The translations under genes and the position numbers were made by a program. Shown piece by piece: positions 12,386-23,200 of a DNA stretch of 64,000 nt. Origin of the DNA: Paramacrobiotus metropolitanus (Eukaryota; Tardigrada; Eutardigrada; Parachela; Macrobiotidae); the NCBI RefSeq assembly GCF_019649055.1, contig NW_026570383.1:1-64000 (forward strand), in the 5' to 3' direction. Every line of letters begins with the position of its first letter. Within the stretch, counting starts at the first letter, position 1. The notes below the pieces were generated by a model. It made no database searches, was not told the origin of the DNA, and was given only the letters and a program-made list of their open reading frames with translations.

Positions 12386-12651
12386 CAGCGAGGTCATCCC
12401 GGTGTCAGGCGAAGTACCTGCCTACTTTTGAAGCCAACGTTCTGCTATAGATACACAATCTGATGTTTCTAAAGCGCAGATGGAGAGATGTCTCTGCTGA
12501 AGTACGAGTAAATATCAATTTGTATAGACTCGTAATCCTTTCTTCAATTAATTGGGCGTTACGGGAATTTAACTGGACAACCGATTGTAATCACTGACGC
12601 GCTCTATTCCCGGTGTAACGTTTGTGTAACAACGGGAGTAAGTATTCCGGA

Positions 12652-12890
12652 CCTTCGTTCTGCAACTAGTGATTTTTATTCATTTAGCTTCATGCAGTCC
12701 TTTTTTTCTCGACGCCGGTGAATCGACGGTGTGCCGGTTGCCATTTTTTTCGATATACGTTTAGCGCATACTGGTCTTTATTGATCGGCCGAGATGTGTG
12801 TTTGCTCCAGCGAATACTTCTCGACAGGAAAAAGGGAGAGTAAGACAATTAAATAATTAATCATCGCCTCGGCTTGCGGCTCATTCAACC
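12652..12890. repeat. Diverged dispersed repeat, copy B
   Basis: This is the second copy of the repeat at 7422-7812, with the blocks TTCGTTCTGCAACTAGTGATTT, ACGCCGGTG, GTGCCGGTTGCC, TGGTCTTTA, TACTTCTCGACAGGAAAAA and CCTCGGC in the same order and orientation. The intergenic stretch 12062-13256 otherwise shows no gene. Confidence 0.65.
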
Positions 12891-12921
12891 AGGAAATATG
12901 GTAACCACAGGCTCGCAGATC

Positions 12922-12946
12922 AGAGAGAGAGAGAGAGAGAGAGAGA
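12922..12946 (+). repeat. (AG)n microsatellite
   Basis: An uninterrupted AG dinucleotide run of about 25 bases lies between the dispersed repeat and the next gene. Confidence 0.95.
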
Positions 12947-13256
12947 AAATCCCTGATTTGTGGGCGGTTTAGTTCCGCGTTATCTGCGCTCATGAGGATG
13001 GCGGACAGGAGTGGTGTGATTAATTATTGACGCACTGTAAAGCGGCACATTCAACGCCGCTTCCGTATCTAGTATCTACAATTTAAGCCGTTCTTTTACA
13101 AATCCTCGACGAACTTCCTGTGTTTCTTATCCATCATTCGCCGCCGAGTTTTTCTCCAGTTAATGTAATAAAAAAATATTATCATACCGGCACCTTTGCT
13201 TGATAATTTTCCCGGAAGCTGTGGTATTTGATTATCTCCCGAAATACAGTAATTCC

Positions 13257-13559
13257 ATGAAGATGACGAATTATGATTTAATTTGTATTTTTGCGGTGGT
13301 TTGTTTCCTAAGCTGTTGTCAACCTATCCTGAGTAATCCGCGTGCCCGGCTTTCCCCTATTCTCCAGCAATTGCAGACGCACAGCGGCTACGCCGCCGCC
13401 CCGGCGGATGCGGGCTACAGTGACCTTTTAGTGGAGAACGACGGAGAGGTGCCCTTTCTGGCGCCGCATCTGGATGCTGAACCGGCGCGCTATCTGCAGG
13501 AGATGCAGCGGAAACGCGCCGAGGCCAGGCGGCTGGATTTCCGCACACAGGGATGGTAA
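13257..13559 (+). CDS. Small secreted protein, possible peptide precursor
   Basis: This is an uninterrupted frame of 100 codons. I chose the ATG at 13257 because it starts a typical signal peptide: MKMTNYDL, then the hydrophobic core ICIFAVVCFLSCC. The mature part is moderately acidic in the middle (ENDGEVPFLAPHLDAEP). It ends with dibasic sites (QRKR, ARR) before a C-terminal octapeptide LDFRTQGW and the stop. No domain is recognised. Dibasic sites near the end of a short secreted protein fit a neuropeptide precursor, but I know no peptide family with this end, so that role is inference. An upstream in-frame ATG at 13200 would put extra residues before the signal peptide. AATAAA follows at 13686. 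Confidence 0.5.
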   Translation: MKMTNYDLICIFAVVCFLSCCQPILSNPRARLSPILQQLQTHSGYAAAPADAGYSDLLVENDGEVPFLAPHLDAEPARYLQEMQRKRAEARRLDFRTQGW

Positions 13560-13685
13560 TACGCCGCGGATCATCTTTGTATCATCGCCCGCTGTACAAA
13601 ATAATCATGGGATTTTTTAAAAATTTATACCGGACCAGTGCTTTTCGAAACACACTTCAACTGCTCGAAAATAATTAATTTGTGT

Positions 13686-13691
13686 AATAAA
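13686..13691 (+). terminator. Polyadenylation signal
   Basis: AATAAA lies 127 bases after the stop of the small secreted protein gene. Confidence 0.5.
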
Positions 13692-14721
13692 ACAAAATTT
13701 GCGCTTATATGCACTGGGTTGGCATTATACGAGCAGCGAAGGATAGTTTACGTTTTTTTATAATTATTATCATATTACATAAAGCAAAGCGTACCTTGCG
13801 CCTCATTGTAGCATCTCTGGATTTGACTGGCGTTTTGTGAAAGGATTTTTCAAACCGATTTGACAAGCCTTTATATACGGTACATATTGGTTTTTCTGCA
13901 GAAGATATACGAGTATATGTGACCTTTGTTATAATACCTATCCAAATACATGCCGCAATTTTGCCGTCTCTTCTGATCAAATAAACGATGTTATACTAGA
14001 TTGATTAAAGTGATGTTATTCATGTGTTTTATGGCGACGCAATATCGATGGTCGCTCTTGTTAATTTCTTTTAATGTGTCTTCGCGCGGTAGCGTGCTTG
14101 CTTTTTGGCATCGTTGCTAGCTTTTTCGATGGGATAAAGTTTGTATTAAAAATTCTCCCTCGATTAAACGGCGTCTGTTTTAGAGTACACCAAACTGCCA
14201 AATGGACGGGCAAAATAACTGAACGATTTCGATACGATATATCTGTACATACAGAAATACATCGCGTTGCATGTATAATTATATACGCACAATCAGCTTA
14301 CGTAAACTGTCAATAGACACCAGATTAATGAGAATCCGAATGATTCTACAAAATGCAACTAGATAACGTCTAGAGCAGCTTATATGTTGAGTTATTAAGA
14401 ATCATTTGCATTGTAAATCACAAAAGTATCGCACGTTATAATATTGTAAATATCCGGTTATAATACACAAATGATTATGTATGGAGCAAAACAGGTCCGC
14501 GTTGAATATGTTTATGGAAATGTGCTCTAGTTTCACTACCGTGTTTATTACGAGAGAAGAACAATTACATAGAACCAGGTGACTAAAGGGTACGTGTTCC
14601 GTGAAACTGCAGTGTTTCTCCTCGGCGCAGCATGCATTCCAAATGCCTGGGCGAACATTGCACAGCGCCAACTAGAAACCGGCTCGGAAAGGTCCCACTG
14701 CGAATGGCGGGATTACAAAAG
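13692..14721. other. Intergenic DNA
   Basis: AT-rich sequence without supported genes. The short open frames on both strands have no splice, start-context or domain support. Confidence 0.5.
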
Positions 14722-14729
14722 TATAAAAG
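14722..14729 (+). promoter_or_regulatory. TATA box of secreted acidic gene 1
   Basis: TATAAAAG lies 134 bases before the start codon, followed by a GC-richer initiator region. The other two family members also have TATA boxes 5' of their first exon. Confidence 0.65.
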
Positions 14730-14862
14730 CGGGCATGGAGCGTGATCACGGCACACGTTGCTGACGGCTGCTCTCCTTGGTGTCTTGTTGCATGCTACAG
14801 TATTAACTGTATAATCAGTTTATTGTTGTTGTAATTATTAGTAAATCTATAATAAAGTTACC

Positions 14863-15620
14863 ATGAAACTGTGTCTTGTCCTGCTAGCGTTGGCCATGGT
14901 TTTATTGCGCGGTATGTACGAGTACTTATCACCCTATTTGCAATGCCCTGAATAAGTTTACATTAACTCTATTAGTAATTTATTTTAATTCTAATTTTTG
15001 ATTGGATGACAAATTAGTAATTACTCTAAATTGCAGTTATAATTATTCAAGAATTTATGCACCATTGCTTGATCAATATTACATAACTCCATTGTATTAT
15101 ACTGTTGATTGCTATATAGTCATCATGTAACGTTTCACAAATTCAGTTTGTTTCAGCACCACAATGTATACAATATACACGTATGTTTTCAATAAACTGT
15201 AATTCCGATTAAATTAATGTCATTATAGAGACACCACGATGCTCGGCAGCCGTTGCCGCATCCGGTAAAGCGGCCACATCATCCAGCGATGAGGAAGTGG
15301 AGGACGACGACACCGAACAGTCAGCAGCGCCGGCGCCCGCCCCAGCCCCGGCCCCCTCCGCCGGCAAGAAGCCCAGCGCGGACGGCGGCGACGACGATGA
15401 CAGCGGCGGCTATGGACCGGTAAAGAAGACCCCGGCGCCCACCACGACCACCACTACAACGACAACCACCACGACGACGACCACCACCAAGAAGCCCTCC
15501 ACGCCCAAGAAGCAGCGCCCGCCCGGCTACGATCTCATCAACACCGAGGTCACCGAAAGCACCTTTAAGCTGACGCGGCCGCCGGCTAAACGCGGCCGGA
15601 CCGTCTTTGACAGGAGATAA
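14863..15620 (+). CDS. Secreted acidic Thr-rich protein, family member 1
   Basis: There are two exons, 14863-14911 (signal peptide MKLCLVLLALAMVLLR; donor GTATGT) and 15229-15620. The mature protein is Ala/Ser rich, then strongly acidic (DEEVEDDD), with an Ala-Pro run, a second acidic patch (GGDDDDSGGYGP), a run of 16 Thr and a basic conserved tail (RPPGYDLINTEVTESTF, then GRTVFDRR). The Thr codons are mixed, so the run is kept at protein level rather than being a simple DNA repeat. Poly-Thr suggests mucin-type O-glycosylation, and the composition suggests a disordered secreted protein, perhaps of cuticle, egg or extracellular matrix. I do not recognise the family. It shares exon structure and tail with the next two genes. 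Confidence 0.8.
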
Positions 15621-15738
15621 AGGCCACACTGGTGCATTAGTATTACTGTATCGTACCGTGCTATCATTTGCCGTTAGACAGTTTTACATGGCATAAGAAC
15701 TTTGACCGTCGTAAAGAATTGGAATTCGCCTTCAGTGT

Positions 15739-15744
15739 AATAAA
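15739..15744 (+). terminator. Polyadenylation signal of gene 1
   Basis: AATAAA lies 119 bases after the stop codon of secreted acidic gene 1. Confidence 0.55.
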
Positions 15745-16773
15745 GAACCGGAAGGAAAGGAAAAATGAATTGAATAACTTAAAAAACTTGAGATTCGTCG
15801 TTTTATTTAATCCACATTTCTAATCACTTTCGTAAAACTCACGGTGTTCGTTATTTACCCATACTTTTTGCACATTTAGTGCTTCTGGATATTTTCGTAA
15901 AATTGTAAGTGTCCATTTCACTGGCTTAGTGTTAGTCGAATTATACAAAAAGAAATAAAACTATTTTTTGCCGCATTAAACTAATTCAGTTGATGCTCTG
16001 GTGTGAAACCGGTGATAGTATCCCTCGTACAGTACATTACTAAATTATACAGAATAATGCGGATGTCGTATTATTTGCATGCTTAATTGGTAAATTTGTC
16101 AATAATAAAATTCGCTATGAATTTACTATGAAATGGCAGTCTTGATCTTATATAATCACCACCGTCTGCTTGATCGTTCTACGTATAAGTGGCATGGGGG
16201 CCTTCCGGCGCTCAGACATTACTCGTTAAATTAACACGTCTGAATGGCACTGCATTAATGTTTAAGAGAAAATAATTATCTGAACCGCAGCCAGAAAAAA
16301 AGCGCTCTATATTCATACAGCGGTTGATTCATATTTTGACACGGCCGTTCAACGCCAGCCAACCGGCATTCGTTCGACCTGGATACACGTAACATTTCCA
16401 GGTCAAGTTCCCGCTTTGATGCAGCGTATACTGTGCAGTTTTATACACGGTTATTTAACGCTTTATACAGCGTACATATATATTAGTACGCATACAGTAA
16501 TTGCGGCAATTATCATCACAATACGGAAACTGCTCAGACTAGAAGCCGCACTACTGTCTACCGTAGTACATACAACACTGCACTTCCGCAGTCTATTGTA
16601 CAATTATTCACAAAAACACAAATCAGGAAATAGAACTGAAAACGGGGAAACGGAGAAATTTGCGGGAAAGGCAGACAAGCAAACAATTCATGTAAGAAGT
16701 TGGCCAACGGGAGAATCCAAACCCGCCCCCGGCAAATGCCGGCAGACAAAAAATCAGTGAAACCTGTCATGGG
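15745..16773. other. Intergenic DNA between family members 1 and 2
   Basis: AT-rich sequence with no supported gene; a 114-codon frame at 16416-16760 has no start context, domain or splice evidence. Confidence 0.5.
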
Positions 16774-16783
16774 TATATAAAAA
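16774..16783 (+). promoter_or_regulatory. TATA box of secreted acidic gene 2
   Basis: TATATAAAAA lies about 94 bases before the start codon at 16877, comparable to the positions in the paralogues. Confidence 0.65.
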
Positions 16784-16876
16784 TGGTTACTGAAAATCCG
16801 CAGAAATCGACAAATTATTTCCCTTTCATTCTATTTGCTTTCTCCATTCTCCGTAGTCCGATACCAAAGCACAACC

Positions 16877-17738
16877 ATGAAGATCTATTTGGCACTTTTT
16901 GCTCTGTTCCTCTTCTTTTATACGGTAAGCAGCGAGAATAAATTTGGCCAGTGCTTCGAACAGAAGGTACAGACGCATAAGTAAAGTGTAATTAAAACAT
17001 TTTAAGCAAGTGCTAATTTTATAACAATTATTAAACGAAAAATTAAATAAGGTAATTAAATTGCTACTATTTATACCAACTTTTGCAAGAGCAGTCCTGA
17101 GTACTATGTAATTTAACAATTTTCCGAGTCTTAGCAAAATGCAACGGTTATTTTTCCAACCATAATCTTAGCACACGCTGTTTCCTATACGACGAGCATG
17201 GATGATATATATAATTGTTACAGTTTTGCAAAAGGTGGATTCTATTAATTTCGTATGGAAATGTGTAATTGATCTCAAGAACAAGAACGGTTGTTTAGTA
17301 AAGAACAATATTTATGTGTTATTTGCAGAAGTTCCTAGTGCCTCCTCGGCCAAATTAAACCCCCGCACCGCCAACCGTCACCCGCACCCAGCTCGCCCGG
17401 TCCGTCAAGCCAAGCCTGCCGCGGCGGACGATGAGGACGCCGGTGATGATGAGGAGGAAGCGGACCAGCCGGCCGCTAAACCGGTGTCGTCCAAGTCATC
17501 GGCCAAGGCCTCCGGAGCCTCGGTGAAAGTCAGTGGCAAGGCCAGCGCGTCGTCCAGCAGCAGCGATGACGACGGTGCGTCCGGTTACGCAAAACCCACG
17601 AAACCAACTACCACCACGACCACCACCACCACGACGAAGAAACGACGCCCGGGCTACGAACTGGAGAACACCGGGGTCACCGAGGCTATCTTCCGGCCTA
17701 AGGTGCCCAAGGGACGTACCGCCTTCGACCGGAAGTAA
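16877..17738 (+). CDS. Secreted acidic Thr-rich protein, family member 2 (exon-1 phase problem)
   Basis: Exon 1 (16877-16924) encodes a signal peptide (MKIYLALFALFLFFYT) before donor GTAAGC. Exon 2 encodes Arg/His/Pro-rich sequence, an acidic block (DDEDAGDDEEEADQ), a Ser/Ala/Lys region with SSSSSDDDG, ten Thr and the family tail (RRPGYELENTGVTEAIF, then GRTAFDRK). In genes 1 and 3 exon 1 is 49 nt long; here it is 48 nt although the sequence TTTATACGGTA at the junction is shared with gene 3. Splicing to the obvious acceptor (TTTGCAG, exon from 17330) is then out of frame. A one-base deletion, a sequence indel, or use of an acceptor about 27 bases upstream (in frame) could explain it. Otherwise the gene looks functional. 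Confidence 0.72.
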
Positions 17739-18305
17739 AGAATGAATGAAATATTGTGTTATAACGTTCCTAAATAACCGAACGGAAAATTGTTGATGAA
17801 TGTGTGTTAAATTGTTAACGTTCCTATACGACAGTTGTTACGTTGATCTTGTTAACGGCCACTTGTCCGTTCAGCAGAAAAAGCGCTATGTACCGATCGT
17901 TAAGTGTTTAACGAAGAGAAGCAAAAGAATTTTATGCACATGTACTGGATACGTTAATATTCATGCACGCTTACACAATTCTTTGCCGGTAATCACGCAT
18001 TACACAATCTCTTGTGTATACACTGCATTAACCGTAGTTGTCGTTGTACGCATAGCAAGGAAGTAAGGGCTGTCGTTACACGGTGCTTATGCTCTTTTGA
18101 AAGCGTTTTACACGCTGGACACCCACACTTCCGCGGACCTCTCACAGTGCGCATGCATACAGAGAAAAAGAAGGAAATATAATTATAATAACTGTGCACT
18201 TAACTAAGCTTTATTAAAATAAGCGGTAATAACGATTTGGCCAGTGGTTTATCCAGAAACTATATTACTTTTTGCCAGCATATAATGAGGTGCGAGAATC
18301 TAAGG

Positions 18306-18316
18306 TATATATAAAG
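18306..18316 (+). promoter_or_regulatory. TATA box of secreted acidic gene 3
   Basis: TATATATAAAG lies about 94 bases before the start codon at 18410, nearly the same spacing as in gene 2. The stretch 17739-18305 between the genes holds no supported gene. Confidence 0.65.
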
Positions 18317-18409
18317 GTTAAGCCGCGACGTTTAGATATCAGATTAAGCATTTCTGCTCTCTTGTGATTTCTTCTAAAGTTCCTTCCGCTCAACCCTCAA
18401 CCGCCAACC

Positions 18410-19312
18410 ATGAAGGTGTACCTGGCTCTCTTGGCTCTTGCCCTTTGCGTTTTATACGGTAGGTTCTACATAATAACCGAGCGAAGCAATCTCCTGCCAT
18501 ATACCGGCATAGAAAAATTCACAACACATTTGTGTAATTTTATCGACACATTTTTATTATTTTTTCTAATATTTTTATAGATGTGACTGACTTTTATTTA
18601 CAGCAGCCTACCGAGTAAATTGATTTTCTATTCTCACCTGGTATTTTTTGTTAATATGATTATTATTACTATCTGTTAATATTTCATGGAAGTTTTATTA
18701 CTGTTATCGTATTTTTATTGGGTGGCACAAATGAACATTGGTTAAACGCTAAATCAAGCAGTCCCAGTGCATTATTTCAACACATAATATACTTCATCCA
18801 GCCTCCTCCCGATGCAGAAGGTTTCCTGAACGCATGCAGCATTACTGTCATTATTCATTCTTATATTTTATTGTAACTATTTGTAATCTGTTGCTTGTTT
18901 TACAGATGCCCCGATTACATCCGCTGCTAAACTGAGCTTCGCGCGCTACGCTCGTCAAGCCAAACCCGCCGACGACGAGGACGCCGGTGAGGACGAGCCG
19001 GACGACGCGGCCGCCTCCAAGCCGGCCTCCGCCAAGGGCTCCGCGTCCGCCTCGGGATCGGCCTCCTCTTCCGGGTCATCCAGCAGTTCTTCGTCGTCGT
19101 CCTCCGGTGGCGATGATGACAGCGCCTCCGGCTACGGACCCAAACCCACCAAACCGACCACCACAACAACGACCACAACGACGACCACCACCACGACGCA
19201 GAAGCCGTCCACGAAACGACCCCGCCCCGGCTACGAGCTGATCAACACCGGTGTCACGGAGGCCATCTTCCGGCCCAAGCCGCGCGGCCGCACCGCCTTC
19301 GACCGGAAGTGA
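18410..19312 (+). CDS. Secreted acidic Thr-rich protein, family member 3
   Basis: Exon 1 (18410-18458) encodes the signal peptide MKVYLALLALALCVLY with a phase-1 donor GTAGGT; exon 2 (18906-19312) follows TTTTACAG. The order is a short Ala/Arg part, an acidic block (DDEDAGEDEPDDA), a Ser/Ala/Gly-rich region with a run of Ser, an acidic patch (GGDDDSASGYGP), 14 Thr and the conserved tail (RPRPGYELINTGVTEAIF, then GRTAFDRK). Charge alternates from acidic to basic along the mature protein. The tail identity with members 1 and 2 despite the loose middle suggests that the tail is the functional binding part. The family is not recognised; tandem duplication on the same strand is evident. Confidence 0.82.
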
Positions 19313-20264
19313 ACGTAGTCGCGATCCATCGTTGTTGGCGTTTGTTAAAGATGTGCTTATTTCTTTATGGGATATAGAAAATTGGTTGGATTATGTAACA
19401 AATGGTATTATCAATCGCTGCGCTCAAATTAATTAAAACGGAATTAAATTCTCCGATGTGCCGAAACGGGCAGCGTAATTTATTTGAAACGTAATCGATG
19501 CCAAAATATCTTATTAGTACTATTAGTATTTATTTTGGGATTGCTAGAAAATAATCTAAATTTTTGATACGAGATGTGTAATTACAAAATGTAATATTTC
19601 GCCTAATCATTCTGTATATGTTAATCAGTTAATTTTATTTCTCAATATGTACAAACCGAGCTTAATTCGCTCAACAATAATAATCAAATGAAGAATTTGT
19701 CCCAGTTTACATGAGAAGGGACTGTGCCCAATACATCCATAGCATTACCGCGCATAATCTCCAAACTTAAACGTTGAAACAAAAAACAAGTCGAGCGACT
19801 CTCGCCCGTTTTCAAAAACAGTTTCTTACCAATCTCCTTTAATGTATGTCAATTATGTGTACAAGTAGCGGTTTATTCACTTGCTACGGCACTGCTTAAG
19901 CCACTGTTCTACCAAATGTGCGTTTTCTAATCGGCGTTGCATCGTTTCTTGCTCGAATTTTCCGTTAAATACGTGTAATTATAATCATTTTGCTTTAATT
20001 ATACTTTGTTTATCGGACGGAACGTTTCCTGGTTAAGAAAATGCATAGATACACCGAAGGTAAATTTACTTTACATCATTTTCATTACAATAAATTACCA
20101 ATAATTTGCTGATAATTGTATTAAATACAGCAGCACAATAAGGAATATTTCAAATATCACCAAATGCGCATTGAGTGGCAAAATCGACCAGTACAAAAAA
20201 AAGACATCCGGCTGCACTTTTCCCATGCATCCTGCCAGTGATTGATTTTCAGTGGAGTTTCCCA
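19313..20264. other. Intergenic DNA between convergent genes
   Basis: AT-rich 3' flank shared by the plus-strand secreted gene and the minus-strand guanylate cyclase; no gene supported. Confidence 0.5.
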
Positions 20265-23200
20265 CTAACCAGTGCGTAAAAGCACACCTTTCCCCTGCAA
20301 GAAAACCACAGGCGATTACATAACGCTGCGCAAAACATCCAGCTGTGCGTATAATAAACATCACACAGAACTTCGATTAGCAATAAAATATTCGTATAAA
20401 AAAGGATTTTCGATACTGCGTCAAAACAACGTTCCAAATCGTCGTTTACCTTGATGGGAATCTCGCCGCGCTCTGTACAGGTGAAGCCGCCGATCAGGTC
20501 GAGAAGGCGTCGCGTCTCCGGACCGATTTGTATCCGCATCGCTGCCAATTTAACGATTAATCAGATTTTTATTTTTTTTCTTGTGTAATACGTATCGAAA
20601 TTCAATTGTGCCGGCTTACGCTCGCTACTGGATTCCATACGCGATGCGGTGTTGACCGTATCCCCAAATCTATACGTTGAGTAATAATCTTTTTTATTAT
20701 AAGGTCATAATATTTCATTATCGGACATCCGTCTCGCTTACAGGCAATAACGCGGCATCTTTTTCCCGACAATACCGGCAACGCAGGGACCTAGTTAACA
20801 TTCGACACATTTTCGAAAAGCTGCATTTATACTTGTTAATATTGCTGTTATTGAAAAGCAGGTTAATTAAATTACAAATATCTTGGCAATTTAAAAAATT
20901 AAATAAGTCGCTAACCCGAATTGATGCCCACGCGAATCTGTACATTCTCCGACGGCAAGTGCGGCACCACAAACTTGGCAATACCGGCCACCACCTCCAA
21001 CGCCATCCCGCAGATCTGGCTGACGTGCTTGTTACCGTTACGAATTGGCAAGCCTGATGCCACCTAGGTATGAGGGAATAAAAAGAGTTGGCGGGTTACG
21101 AAGAAGATAAATTGTGATAATAAGATGCTAGTGTTAATAGGAAGTTTGCTGCTGATAACACAGGGTTGACAATTATTAACCGGAAGCGCAAGAACAGAAA
21201 CACGTATTTTTTTACAACAGTTCTTTTTTGTACAATATAAGGTAAACGTACCATGTAGGCATCGCCGATAGTCTCCACCTTGTAGACATCGTGCCGCATC
21301 AGCACCTCATCGAAGAAGGTGTAGAGCTTATTGAGCAGCTCGATGACGTCGAGCGGGGTGCCCTTGGAGGAGATGGTGGTGAAGCCGACAATGTCGCTGA
21401 AGAACACCGTCACGCTGTCGAAGGCTTCCGGCTCCACGGTCAGACCCTTCGTTAGAGCCGCCGCTACCGGTCTGCAAAGTACAATATTTAATACACTGCA
21501 CAATTCATTGTTCTTAGTAAGAAGAATATTTCTGTTTCGATTGTTAACTGAACCAGGATAATATTTCTAAAGGTACCTACGTCACATTACTACAAAATAC
21601 AGATGTAAAGTATTTATTGTCAACTTGTACAAGCCAATGCCATTTACATTCAAACTTTAAAAACCCCAATAATTAGAACAAGTAAAATAACTCTTCTAAC
21701 TCTCGAGAACACCCGACCGTCCCCAGGACAGAAGCCGCGTTTCCGCGCTGAATTTCCACACTTATACGTTGCCATAAATACTGAACAGCGCGCGCTTCTC
21801 CTGTTTGTTCTTTGATACGCTCTTTGATCCCTTGGAGAAATGGCCTCCCTCCCTCTGATATGGGATGTGTGACAGTTTGTGACACATTCGCTTCTTCGTA
21901 TATAGCTGGCTGTTCAGAAGCAGCGGGATCGGCTGCTGAAGACGCGGAAGTGCGGAAGCGAAACCTCTATTCCGAACTCACTGTTCGGCATTTTTTCCAG
22001 CCAGTGGCTCTCGAAACTGTGGGAAGTTGTGGCGAAAGTACTCGCCAGTTCATCAATGAAGTCGCCCGGCGTATCAAATACAGATGTTTATTCTTCTCTC
22101 ACGGAAACACCACTAGGTATCGGCTATATATACTGCTTTACGCATAACGTAAGTATCCAAAATATGTGATTATAAAGGCAGCATATAATTGTGCCGTATT
22201 TATGGAAAGTCTGACTATCGGTGATAATTCTGCGAGTCAAATGCTGATTACTTATTTGAAAAATAATACTATTAATTATTTTGAAGTGGCGAAAAAAGCA
22301 TACTTTGGAAGCAGTTCGCCCAGCAGCTGCTCGGACCGCATCTTCTCATCCATAAACTGCTGCGTTTGCTCGGCCACCTTCTGCTCCAGATCACTAGCAT
22401 ACTGCTCCATCCGCTTAAACAGCGAATCAATAACGTTATCCCCGATGTTGCCCATGATCTTCAGCAGACGCTCTTTGACTTTCTGGAAGGTCGGCCGTTC
22501 CAACGGCACCTCCTCCCAACACCGCTCCATCAAATCATACAGTTCGTTAGAGCAGGACGACCGGGGAACGCGCGGACGGACCGGGGGAATATTAGCGGCG
22601 ATGACCTTTTTAGTTAAAAATCACCTAATAAACATTCAGTTCTTAAATGTTCAAATAAAAAGCGAATTTACTTCTAAGACGATTTCCCGAGGGGAAAGGT
22701 CCAGTGGGTCATCGGGAAGCTCAAAGGGGGCGCTGCGGAGGATGATCTGCTGGAGGATGATGGCAAAACTGTATACGTCGCCTTTCTATAAAGGTTGGAT
22801 AGTGTAATTTCGAATGATCACATTGTGGCGTGATTTTCGCTGCTCACTTGTGTGCCTTTGACCGGCATCACTTGGCGCAGTAATTCGGGGGCGCGCCACA
22901 TCAGCGCCTCCCAGTCCCGCTCGTAATCGTTGGCTTTGGGCGGGATGAGATCCTCCTTCTTGCGGAAGAACGCCAGACCGTAATCGGCGATTTTCAGCGT
23001 GAAACGATTATCCAGCTGGCACGTATTGGAGCTGAGATTGCCGTGTGAGGCGATGGGTGTGGAGTGCAGGTAGGTCATTCCCTAGAGAGATGGGTGAGGG
23101 GGTATTTATGAAGTTTTGACTTCATAACCGATTCATCAATAATCAATAAAATATTAGTACCGAAGCGGGTAGTGATCATCGTTTTACAGCTTGAAGCTAG

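Noticed and set aside
15321-19178. Gly/Arg/Trp-rich minus-strand frames opposite the secreted acidic genes
   Set aside because: They are mirror translations of the Thr, Ser and Asp codon runs of the real genes.
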